Source: Baffinella frigidus (lineage: Eukaryota; Cryptophyceae; Cryptomonadales; Baffinellaceae). From it: a stretch of DNA of 14,457 bases. Location: positions 1 through 14,457 of the forward strand of contig MU647802.1 of the NCBI GenBank assembly GCA_026770585.1, read 5' to 3'. Each line of letters begins with the position of its first letter. Within the stretch, counting starts at the first letter, position 1. Below the pieces are notes generated by a model, which had not been told where the DNA came from, made no database searches, and saw only the letters and a list, made by a program, of their open reading frames with translations. The translations under genes and the position numbers were made by a program. Below are positions 1 through 7,247 of this stretch, piece after piece.

Positions 1-3000
1 CTATGTAGAGATTAGTGGTACGGGTGAGTCACACACTGCCTGGCGCACTGTTTGGGGGAGACAGGAACTTATCAATGTCGAAACCGGCAAGTGGATGCCT
101 TACAGTGGTGAATGGGTTCAGATAGAAGTGCGTAAAACACTCTCTCCATCAAATTCAGATACCAAGCTCATTGGGAGAAAAATCGACGGGTCCCAACACA
201 GCTGGCAAGATGACAGATACGTTATATGGATTACAGACAAAGTTACACAGCCAGAAGTCTCAGGGTTACCCGCAAAGATCACAATTACGTCTGTAGAAAC
301 CAGACTTCTTTCAGATGACATGGGTCCATATAGCGGAACAAGTACACATTTTTTTATTGCAGATGATCTTCACCTCAACCTCGGTTTTACTTCAACCATA
401 CCTTTTTTTGTAATGGCGAGCGTCGTCAACGCATCAAACTCGATTGAATTGCTACCACCTGTACTTGTATGGGTCGAGTCGACATATTCAGAAGAGAAAA
501 ATACGTGGAGCATGCTCGGGCGACTGGGTGCACTTGGGAAATGGCTTGATCCTGGCCTCGGTTGGAGAGGCGCACCAGTATCAGACTATCGGTGGACAAT
601 AGGTGACATGATAGTGCTGCCTCAGGCACGCCGTCTTGGCTCCAAACTGGTAACGACACCATGGGCATTCACCCAGTCCACATTGCCTGTACAGGGACTA
701 CACGCACCGGTCATTGCAGTTGCTGTGAGCCAGCAGATCATGTCTGAAAATGCAAACGACATGTCATGTGCCCTACTCGCGGATGGCACCGCCAAGTGTT
801 GGGGACAGTATCAGATTTGCGCAATCGATGACCGTGATTGCGAAATGAGTCGATTCAGCTCCTTTCACACCTGTGATATGGGGATATCAACAGACGATCC
901 CTTCTGTGGGTTCAAACAAACAACACAGTCTGCCGTCATTCTCCGTGTTGCCTCTGGTATGGCGTGTGTCGCGACAAACTTTGGTGAAATCTGGTGCTGG
1001 GGTCGCAGGTTGTGGACAAAATTTTTTCACGTCAACACTCCACCTCAGCCCATGGACATGAAGCTACTGTTCGGCCCACCGGAGCGCATGGACACGAAGC
1101 TACTCGGGGTTGGTGAGACGCGCCCCGCAAACACCCTGGTAGACTTTGCGATCGCAGATCGTTTTATGTGTGCACTTTACGATAAATCGCTCGTATGCTC
1201 TAGCCGTCGCGGCAGTGCAAAATCATATTTCGAACAAAGTTCTTTGTCCATGTACGTATACGAGAACGTGTATGCTCTGAGTGCAACAGGTGACACCATT
1301 TGCTTTGCCACTGAAAATGCAGATCAACATAAACTGATATGTTTGGGTATTGAGGATAGATATTATGAGCATGATTTTCGGTATGGGGTGGTTGGTGTTG
1401 AGTTCCCTGAATCTTTTGGTACCAGTCTTGACAGCCGTGTTGATGTAATAGAGACAGGCGCCGATGATTGGGGGTTCGCCTGTGTCACGTTAGTCAGTAA
1501 GGCCACATATTGCTTTGGACTAAACATATTCGGGCGCCGCACCGTCAATGGTAACCTTGACGCACTGACACCCAATGAGATCCCCTTATTGAATGGAGTG
1601 TCCGAGCTATCACTCGGCAGTCAGCACGGGTGTGCAATACTGGCGAATATGGAAATCGTATGTTGGGGAAACGGTAACAAAGGGCGTATGGGCAACACAA
1701 CATGTGCACAGAATACCTTGCTTTCGTATACAGGGACGCCACCGGTTGTGGTATCCGGACTCAGACCCGCCACACCAAACCAACCGCATCGTTTGTGGGA
1801 CCACTGGGGCAGCGCTCTAGCAACTGGGCCCTCGGAGTCAATGATTCCCAAGGGTGGTGCTATATCGTACCCACTCGAGTTGACTGATTCGAGTGAGCAT
1901 TGGGTAAATGTGCATGTGACCATGGCGTGTGTGGATGAGACTGGATGCGTTGTTCTTTTGGCACGGAATCTCCGTGGTGAGGGTTTAGGTACGTCACCCA
2001 CGTCATCCAAACCAGTCGATGAATTCTTTGGTTATTACACTCTCACTAATGGACCTGCAATTGAGATCTCCACGGTGGTGTGGGTACTTTCAGGGGACTC
2101 GGTCGCCGTGATTGCAGAGAAGGGGTCTGTCAACGTCACATCCGTGTTTGTTTTTGAAGACAGCGACTCGTGTGCATACAGGTGTCCATCCGATGATTAC
2201 ATGCGAAATGGTGAGTGTATCAGGTGTAAAAGCTTTTGTGAAGCTGACGAGTACTCTTCAAAGTGCTTCACAGACGCGTTGGTCCCATACTCAGATTGCT
2301 TTAAGTGTGATACAAAGCCATTCGGTGAGAAAAAGCCCTTTGACGACAATATTACCTTATATGAGTTCAAAGATGGAACGGAGTGCCAATGGCGATGTAT
2401 AGACGAACACTTCTGGAACACGACCGCTGAAGTGTGTCAGGCGGTGCGCACCGAACCATGTTCCGTCGGGGAGTACCTCAGACGATATACTAGGGATACA
2501 GACTCAATATGTACCCCATGCATGTCTACATGGTCGAAACAGGACCCATTTCGAGTATTTGTGACCGATGGGGGTGTTTTACCGACTGGATGCGAAGAGG
2601 AGTGTATAGATGGTAAAGTGCTTGTAAGTGACTCAAGTTGCCAGCAATGTGATACGAATCGTTGTGGAATTGGGGGTGTGCGTTATACTTCTCGGTACAT
2701 GACGACTACTCCATGCGAGCCCATGCAAGAGTCGTACTGTGTCACATGTGAACCCATACCCGAAAACCCAGACGTCTTGATTACGGCTAGTGGGGTCGAC
2801 ATATGTGCATACTCGTGTACCAAGGGTCTATACCAGAAACCAGTTTGTGGGAACTGGGATGAACACTTTCCCGAGAACACGGTTCACATCAGAACCAATA
2901 CGACGGCCAATTCGTCTGTTGACGTTTATCTACCAAATCCATATGAGGAACCGATACTCACGTTTGTCGCGGGGAGTGTGTTCCGTCTGACAGGGAAGAT

Positions 3001-4444
3001 CCGTGTTCACGCGCACACAATTGATTCAATAGTGCGCGTCTGGGGGGGCGCAAGCCCAACACCACTCACCGAATTCAAGCCACGGGTTTCTGTGTTGAAG
3101 CATGGAGGTGTAGGGAGTGTATGGCAAGGCTTCTCACTTGACTGGGAGTCACTCTCTGCAGTTTCAACAAACAACGGGTTCATTCGATTGGAAATAATTG
3201 ACACATATACGGAACTAATCGAAATCACTCTATCCGCACAGACTCATGCGGTATGTAGCAACGATGCGTACACGTGCACAGATTGTGACCCCACCTCACG
3301 TCCGGCAAACGCAAGCTTCATTGTCTCAAGACAATGTGACTGGAACTGCGATGAAAATTACGAACTCCAACATGGAGAGTGTGAGTTCTGTCTTATTATG
3401 TCCTGTATTGTAGGCGAGTACATGAGTGACTGTGGTACGTGTTCAGCGTGTGTCAAAAACGACAGAAACACTATTTTCACCTCTAATGGCATTCGTGGCA
3501 TCGACTCATCCTGTACTACACGTTGTCTAGACTTCCATTTCACATCCATTGACACAGGGAATTGCACAAAATGTTCGTCCCTGGATCTCAGTGAGTGTGT
3601 TGAGCAGTCATACTTTGTCGGGTGCACTTCAACTAAAGATGCACATTGCGAGGCGTGTACACCTTGTATTGTGGGGTCATACGAAACAATAGCGTGCAAT
3701 TCGTCAATGGACAGGGTGTGTGCAACGTGTTTCGCAAACCTCAGTGTAACCAATTCTCTTCCTGAACACGGTCACTGGGTCACACAAACATGGGATGATA
3801 AAACTGGATATGTGAAAAATTTGGAGCCATGCACGTGGCGGTGCGACACTGGGTACATACATGACGAGGTACTGGGAGTGTGTAAGACTTGCGTCGAAAC
3901 CTGTAGTACGGGGTACTACCAGACACAATGTACACGTGAAACCAAATGGAGAGGGTGCATGCCGTGTGTGGTCCCAGAAAACGCATATGCGAGTGAACCC
4001 GGGCGGCAGACATTGCACAGTTGTCCATGGACCTGCAAAGACGGATTCACAAAAGATGGAAGTGGAGGAAATTGTTTACCGATAACCACTGCACCAGCGG
4101 TGGTCGTAGCAGAAGCTCGATGCGATTTGACAAGTGATAGCTGTGCAGCTGGGTACTACCTGAATTCTTCCCAGCAATCATGCGTGTGCACCCCATGTGG
4201 AATACCTGCCAACGCGTCAACCGGGATCGCACAGTTCACTACAACCGGCACGTGTGATTGGATTTGCATAAACCCATACCTCCGCATAGCAGATGTCTGC
4301 AAAAGTCTCAAAGACATGAAAATGGAACTGGTGTTGAGACCCACTGAGTCCGTGGGTGTGCAAATTGAGCCCATTGTCTTTATTGGTACTGTTATTCCGT
4401 TCGTGTGTGTAGCAATAGTAGTAATCATTTTCATATTCCGTTGA
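1..4444 (+). CDS. Giant type I membrane protein: RCC1-type repeats, cysteine-rich stalk, C-terminal TM (5' partial)
   Basis: The frame is open from base 2, so the gene starts upstream of the window; the first in-window ATG (95) is probably internal. Numbering from that ATG gives 1449 residues. Residues ~220-540 hold RCC1-type beta-propeller blades, seen as repeated Cys-Ala-x-Leu ... Cys-Trp-Gly patterns (CALLADGTAKCWG, CAILANMEIVCWG). A beta-rich segment follows (~570-690). Residues ~690-1405 are cysteine-rich modules of the form CxWxC..GY...C..C...C..GYY...C..C, resembling TNFR/EGF/ephrin-receptor-like repeats, interrupted at ~930-1050 by a second beta-rich domain. Residues ~1424-1447 are one hydrophobic helix followed by Arg and the stop. 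The layout implies a large ectodomain anchored at its C-terminus, such as a virion surface or host-cell-surface protein; the ligand is unknown. The frame is intact over 4.4 kb. It converges on the ankyrin gene with 64 bp between them. Domain calls are from motif reading; the role is inferred. Confidence 0.85.
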   Translation, partial: YVEISGTGESHTAWRTVWGRQELINVETGKWMPYSGEWVQIEVRKTLSPSNSDTKLIGRKIDGSQHSWQDDRYVIWITDKVTQPEVSGLPAKITITSVETRLLSDDMGPYSGTSTHFFIADDLHLNLGFTSTIPFFVMASVVNASNSIELLPPVLVWVESTYSEEKNTWSMLGRLGALGKWLDPGLGWRGAPVSDYRWTIGDMIVLPQARRLGSKLVTTPWAFTQSTLPVQGLHAPVIAVAVSQQIMSENANDMSCALLADGTAKCWGQYQICAIDDRDCEMSRFSSFHTCDMGISTDDPFCGFKQTTQSAVILRVASGMACVATNFGEIWCWGRRLWTKFFHVNTPPQPMDMKLLFGPPERMDTKLLGVGETRPANTLVDFAIADRFMCALYDKSLVCSSRRGSAKSYFEQSSLSMYVYENVYALSATGDTICFATENADQHKLICLGIEDRYYEHDFRYGVVGVEFPESFGTSLDSRVDVIETGADDWGFACVTLVSKATYCFGLNIFGRRTVNGNLDALTPNEIPLLNGVSELSLGSQHGCAILANMEIVCWGNGNKGRMGNTTCAQNTLLSYTGTPPVVVSGLRPATPNQPHRLWDHWGSALATGPSESMIPKGGAISYPLELTDSSEHWVNVHVTMACVDETGCVVLLARNLRGEGLGTSPTSSKPVDEFFGYYTLTNGPAIEISTVVWVLSGDSVAVIAEKGSVNVTSVFVFEDSDSCAYRCPSDDYMRNGECIRCKSFCEADEYSSKCFTDALVPYSDCFKCDTKPFGEKKPFDDNITLYEFKDGTECQWRCIDEHFWNTTAEVCQAVRTEPCSVGEYLRRYTRDTDSICTPCMSTWSKQDPFRVFVTDGGVLPTGCEEECIDGKVLVSDSSCQQCDTNRCGIGGVRYTSRYMTTTPCEPMQESYCVTCEPIPENPDVLITASGVDICAYSCTKGLYQKPVCGNWDEHFPENTVHIRTNTTANSSVDVYLPNPYEEPILTFVAGSVFRLTGKIRVHAHTIDSIVRVWGGASPTPLTEFKPRVSVLKHGGVGSVWQGFSLDWESLSAVSTNNGFIRLEIIDTYTELIEITLSAQTHAVCSNDAYTCTDCDPTSRPANASFIVSRQCDWNCDENYELQHGECEFCLIMSCIVGEYMSDCGTCSACVKNDRNTIFTSNGIRGIDSSCTTRCLDFHFTSIDTGNCTKCSSLDLSECVEQSYFVGCTSTKDAHCEACTPCIVGSYETIACNSSMDRVCATCFANLSVTNSLPEHGHWVTQTWDDKTGYVKNLEPCTWRCDTGYIHDEVLGVCKTCVETCSTGYYQTQCTRETKWRGCMPCVVPENAYASEPGRQTLHSCPWTCKDGFTKDGSGGNCLPITTAPAVVVAEARCDLTSDSCAAGYYLNSSQQSCVCTPCGIPANASTGIAQFTTTGTCDWICINPYLRIADVCKSLKDMKMELVLRPTESVGVQIEPIVFIGTVIPFVCVAIVVIIFIFR

Positions 4445-4449
4445 GCGAC

Positions 4450-4491
4450 TAGTTAGTTCCCACGGTTTGCTTCGTATGCCAGCGCATGTGA
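4450..4491. repeat. 42-bp perfect direct repeat, copy 1
   Basis: Identical over 42 bases to 5373-5414. This copy lies in the short gap between the giant membrane protein stop and the ankyrin gene stop. Read on the minus strand it matches the last 13 codons and stop of the seven-TM gene, but here it is detached from that gene. The two copies bracket the ankyrin gene exactly. Confidence 0.95.
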
Positions 4492-4508
4492 ACGCCCTAG
4501 CTACTGTG

Positions 4509-5282
4509 TCAAAGGCCCTGTATTTTTTTGCATGAATTGAGTAACTTCCACCCGTGCAATTTATACAACTCTTCGGGTATAATATCTTCATCATCGAATA
4601 TTGCATCCATCAGGGTCACACCTTGAGCATCTTTACAGTCTACTACTCGTGCACCCTTTAACAGCAGTAAGAGCATGGTGTCCGTATCCTCCTCACGTTC
4701 GCTTTCGGCCTTACATGTCTCCGTATAATGTACTGCCGCGACAAACAGGGGGGTTTGCCCTTTCTTGTCGAGAGCCTCAATGTCAGCCCCGTACCGTATC
4801 AACTCGCTGGCTATAGAACAATATCCGAATATAGTCGCGTAATGCAACGCGGTGGAACTCGTGTTGGTATCTGTGCCATTCACATATGCCTGATGATGAA
4901 GCAGCAAACGTACAATGTTAACATTTAGGAACGCATCTGGCTCGGGATACATACAAGCCTGAACGAGGGGGGGGGTTCCGAGACCATTTCGAATAGACGC
5001 GTCTAACCCCATGTCAAGCAGAATTCTTATAGTTTCCACGTAGTCACGCCGATTGATTGGTTTCACAATACCTTTGAAATATCTGCCTTCTGTATACGCG
5101 ACACTACTAAGCGCCTGATGTAGTGGATTATCCCTGTATTTGTCGATACCGCATGATTTAATCATGCGATCGTCACCATGTTCTTTTCGTAAGCAATTTA
5201 GACGCTCAAAGTCCCCGAAAAAGGCGGCCACACTGATCGATTCTTTCAACTCGTCCTCTGCCATCAACTCGTTCTCTGTCAT
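4509..5282 (-). CDS. Ankyrin-repeat protein
   Basis: The frame reads 257 residues from the ATG at 5282. It stays open upstream to about 5363 but without any ATG; the only upstream start candidate is a TTG at 5348. Ankyrin signatures include TALHYA..FGYCSIASELIRYGADIEALD, then GQTPLFVAAVHY, and an earlier block ending in IVRLLLHHQAYVN. About four to five degenerate repeats fill the middle and C-terminal half. A TATA-like TATTTAAG (5305-5312, minus strand) sits 30 nt before the 5282 ATG, which favours that start. However, the upstream codons also look coding: a DFERLxxLR motif occurs there and again inside the protein. The gene may therefore be 5'-truncated at the direct repeat. Ankyrin proteins in large DNA viruses usually act as host-interaction adaptors; no effector domain such as an F-box is seen, so the target is unknown. 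A nine-base homopolymer lies inside the frame at 4967-4975. Confidence 0.8.
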   Translation of the reverse strand: MTENELMAEDELKESISVAAFFGDFERLNCLRKEHGDDRMIKSCGIDKYRDNPLHQALSSVAYTEGRYFKGIVKPINRRDYVETIRILLDMGLDASIRNGLGTPPLVQACMYPEPDAFLNVNIVRLLLHHQAYVNGTDTNTSSTALHYATIFGYCSIASELIRYGADIEALDKKGQTPLFVAAVHYTETCKAESEREEDTDTMLLLLLKGARVVDCKDAQGVTLMDAIFDDEDIIPEELYKLHGWKLLNSCKKIQGL

Positions 5283-5304
5283 TTTACCTGTAAATTCCAA
5301 GAAT

Positions 5305-5312
5305 CTTAAATA
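5305..5312 (-). promoter_or_regulatory. TATA-like box for ankyrin gene
   Basis: TATTTAAG on the minus strand lies 30 nt upstream of the 5282 ATG. The spacing resembles, but is a little shorter than, the TATA-to-ATG spacing of other genes here. It overlaps possible upstream coding sequence, so it is tentative. Confidence 0.35.
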
Positions 5313-5372
5313 CCTTAGACGCTCAAAGTCCCAGGTCTTGGTGGCCAAAATGATCTCCTTTTTTCAACCAGT

Positions 5373-5414
5373 TAGTTAGTTCCCACGGTTTGCTTCGTAT
5401 GCCAGCGCATGTGA
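5373..5414. repeat. 42-bp perfect direct repeat, copy 2
   Basis: Identical to 4450-4491. Here it is in its coding context: on the minus strand it encodes the C-terminal residues HALAYEANRGN and the TAA stop of the seven-TM protein. The two copies start 923 bp apart and flank the ankyrin gene. Confidence 0.95.
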
Positions 5415-6584
5415 TATAAAAAAAACGATGCAAAATGCCGATAATCCGTGTATATGGCTCTCTGCTTGTGGTCCTGTGCCCACTACGTGTGTTGCCGCAA
5501 CAAGAATACAATCGATTGAGACGAGGAATGCTTCCAAGATAGTATGTAAATATGTACAACCACTCGATTTCTCTATAGCATAGATTTTGAACATTGTTCG
5601 GAAAAGGAACACAAATAGAAGTGGTGTTGTCAGCACGGTTTCAATCGTACCATGCGTAGAGAAGACTGATAACATAATTGCACTGACCATGAAGTTAACA
5701 CTGTGAAGATGCCTTGTTCGACCAGCTTCGGGTTCATGTGCAACACTTCGGTGATAATACCCCAATCCTTTGGGCACAATCCAAACCAAAACGTGTATTG
5801 CCATGTAGGCGACGACCAGGTAGAAGTAGTACAGGTCAACCATGGTGTTGATGGGTATAAAAAGGCCAGGAGGCCCACCATTGATCACACCCGGAAGTGT
5901 ACAGCTACAGATACAGAGCATTATAGCCACTGTCATACAGATATCCAACGAGACGGCCGTTTTACATACTTCGTCGGCCATGATGTCGATAGCTAGATTT
6001 TGAGTTACAAACACAATCAATAACACCACAATGATACCCGACAAAACGTATAGCGAGTTGTTGATGCTGATGTGTACCAACTGTATTCTATCTTGTGTGA
6101 ACATCACGTCAAGTGACCCATCCACCGTACCACACACACTCACATCGTACACTTCGCTGGGTGAGGCCATACACACACGCCCCACCCCGTGCCTACACGA
6201 ATGTGAGGTGTTACTGTGTACCGTCACACCTGTATCATAGAACGGGAATATCCGAGACCCATGACCTACACCTATAACCTCGTTGTTAAGCTCAGTGCCT
6301 TCGACAATACAGAGCGCTTTCGGGTGCGGACGACAGGTTGTATAGGAGCCGGGGGTCTCTATCAGAGTCCAGCCTGCTTGAATGAATCGAATGCGATTAT
6401 CTGATACACGGACAGCAGAAGACCCCAACATATGCTGTAGAAGTGAACCACTCCCCCAATTCAGAGGCTCTTGGCTATCGGTGTCAATCATGTATGGAAA
6501 ACGGTTTTCATTGATGCTGCGAACATACGCCATACTGCCGTGTAGCACACACAACAGCAGACATACGGTTCGGGTCGGTGACAT
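5376..6584 (-). CDS. Signal-peptide protein with ~155-residue ectodomain and seven predicted TM segments
   Basis: 402 residues from an ATG at 6584. Residues 1-19 form a signal peptide (charged start, Leu/Cys/Val core, small residues near 17-19). Residues 20-175 are a soluble ectodomain with five cysteines (84, 92, 130, 138, 151) and N-glycosylation sequons at N125 and N175. Hydrophobic segments lie at ~178-198, 210-232, 249-270, 294-312, 316-337, 347-369 and 380-396. With the N-terminus outside, the loops at 271-293 and 330-346, rich in Arg/Lys/His, fall inside, so charges fit a GPCR-like topology. I recognise no family motif (no DRY or NPxxY). It is divergent from the two-TM gene and shares its promoter region. 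Function unknown; a receptor, channel or virion membrane protein are all possible. The TM count is read by eye, and segments 4 and 7 are the shortest. Confidence 0.85.
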   Translation of the reverse strand: MSPTRTVCLLLCVLHGSMAYVRSINENRFPYMIDTDSQEPLNWGSGSLLQHMLGSSAVRVSDNRIRFIQAGWTLIETPGSYTTCRPHPKALCIVEGTELNNEVIGVGHGSRIFPFYDTGVTVHSNTSHSCRHGVGRVCMASPSEVYDVSVCGTVDGSLDVMFTQDRIQLVHISINNSLYVLSGIIVVLLIVFVTQNLAIDIMADEVCKTAVSLDICMTVAIMLCICSCTLPGVINGGPPGLFIPINTMVDLYYFYLVVAYMAIHVLVWIVPKGLGYYHRSVAHEPEAGRTRHLHSVNFMVSAIMLSVFSTHGTIETVLTTPLLFVFLFRTMFKIYAIEKSSGCTYLHTILEAFLVSIDCILVAATHVVGTGPQAESHIHGLSAFCIVFFISHALAYEANRGN

Positions 6585-6621
6585 TTGAAATGATTGAAGT
6601 GTGAAAAAACATACTACATAC

Positions 6622-6630
6622 TATTAAATA
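6622..6630. promoter_or_regulatory. Shared bidirectional TATA-like element TATTAAATA
   Basis: TATTAAATA on plus reads TATTTAATA on minus. It lies 44 nt upstream of the plus-strand ATG (6666) and 46 nt upstream of the minus-strand ATG (6584), almost centred between the two divergent genes. The spacing matches the other TATA-to-ATG distances in the window, so a single shared core promoter is plausible. Confidence 0.5.
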
Positions 6631-6665
6631 CACACATTCCAAAAGTATTCCAGCTACAATACCAT

Positions 6666-7247
6666 ATGAGCGCACCTATACACCTTCTTCTGGTGTTATC
6701 GAAACACATTACGTGGGTATGCATGATCATATTCACATCTTTAATTGTACTCAACTTTATTTACACACTCCACACAGAACTCACGACGGCACGACAGCGT
6801 CTCATGGACGACCAATGGCTACTTGCCCGGTGTGGTGAGCCCGACTTCTACATGCGCTTAAAACAACACACAGACCTATGCGAGGGAGTAGAAGCCAACG
6901 CCAGGCGAAGCATTCTGCTCCACTCATTTACCGCCGCACTCAGTAGCGCACAACTGTGTGGATTTGACAGCTGTGCTAACATCGCCAATGCCGTCGTGGA
7001 TATACTCCTGCGGGGTGGTCTCATCACAGTGTCTATCGCGATTGCGATCCTTTTCATCCTCCCTACTTTTTGCATTATACTTTACCGCAGATTCGTAGAC
7101 AGCATCGCAGAAAACCACCTCAAACACAAATACAACATGCCATATGGTCTCAACACGTCCTTGATCCACTGCCACCAAGAACAGGCGTTCATAGACTCGT
7201 ATAACACACCACGAACAATTACACAGTACGGTCACACCCAACATTGA
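6666..7247 (+). CDS. Two-TM membrane protein with four-cysteine loop
   Basis: 193 residues from the first ATG. The frame is open further upstream to 6594, but only from a TTG, and that would place the start ahead of the TATA-like element, so 6666 is preferred. A hydrophobic segment at ~16-36 and another at ~117-139 bracket a loop with cysteines 56, 72, 98 and 103 (spacing C-x15-C-x25-C-x4-C), likely disulphide-bonded in a lumenal or exterior position. The basic residues after TM2 (YRRF) and the polar 50-residue tail suggest both ends are cytoplasmic or internal. Small two-TM proteins with a cysteine-bearing loop recur among virion membrane proteins of algal DNA viruses, but I do not recognise this family. 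The last 29 bp overlap the end of the convergent coiled-coil gene. Confidence 0.8.
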   Translation: MSAPIHLLLVLSKHITWVCMIIFTSLIVLNFIYTLHTELTTARQRLMDDQWLLARCGEPDFYMRLKQHTDLCEGVEANARRSILLHSFTAALSSAQLCGFDSCANIANAVVDILLRGGLITVSIAIAILFILPTFCIILYRRFVDSIAENHLKHKYNMPYGLNTSLIHCHQEQAFIDSYNTPRTITQYGHTQH

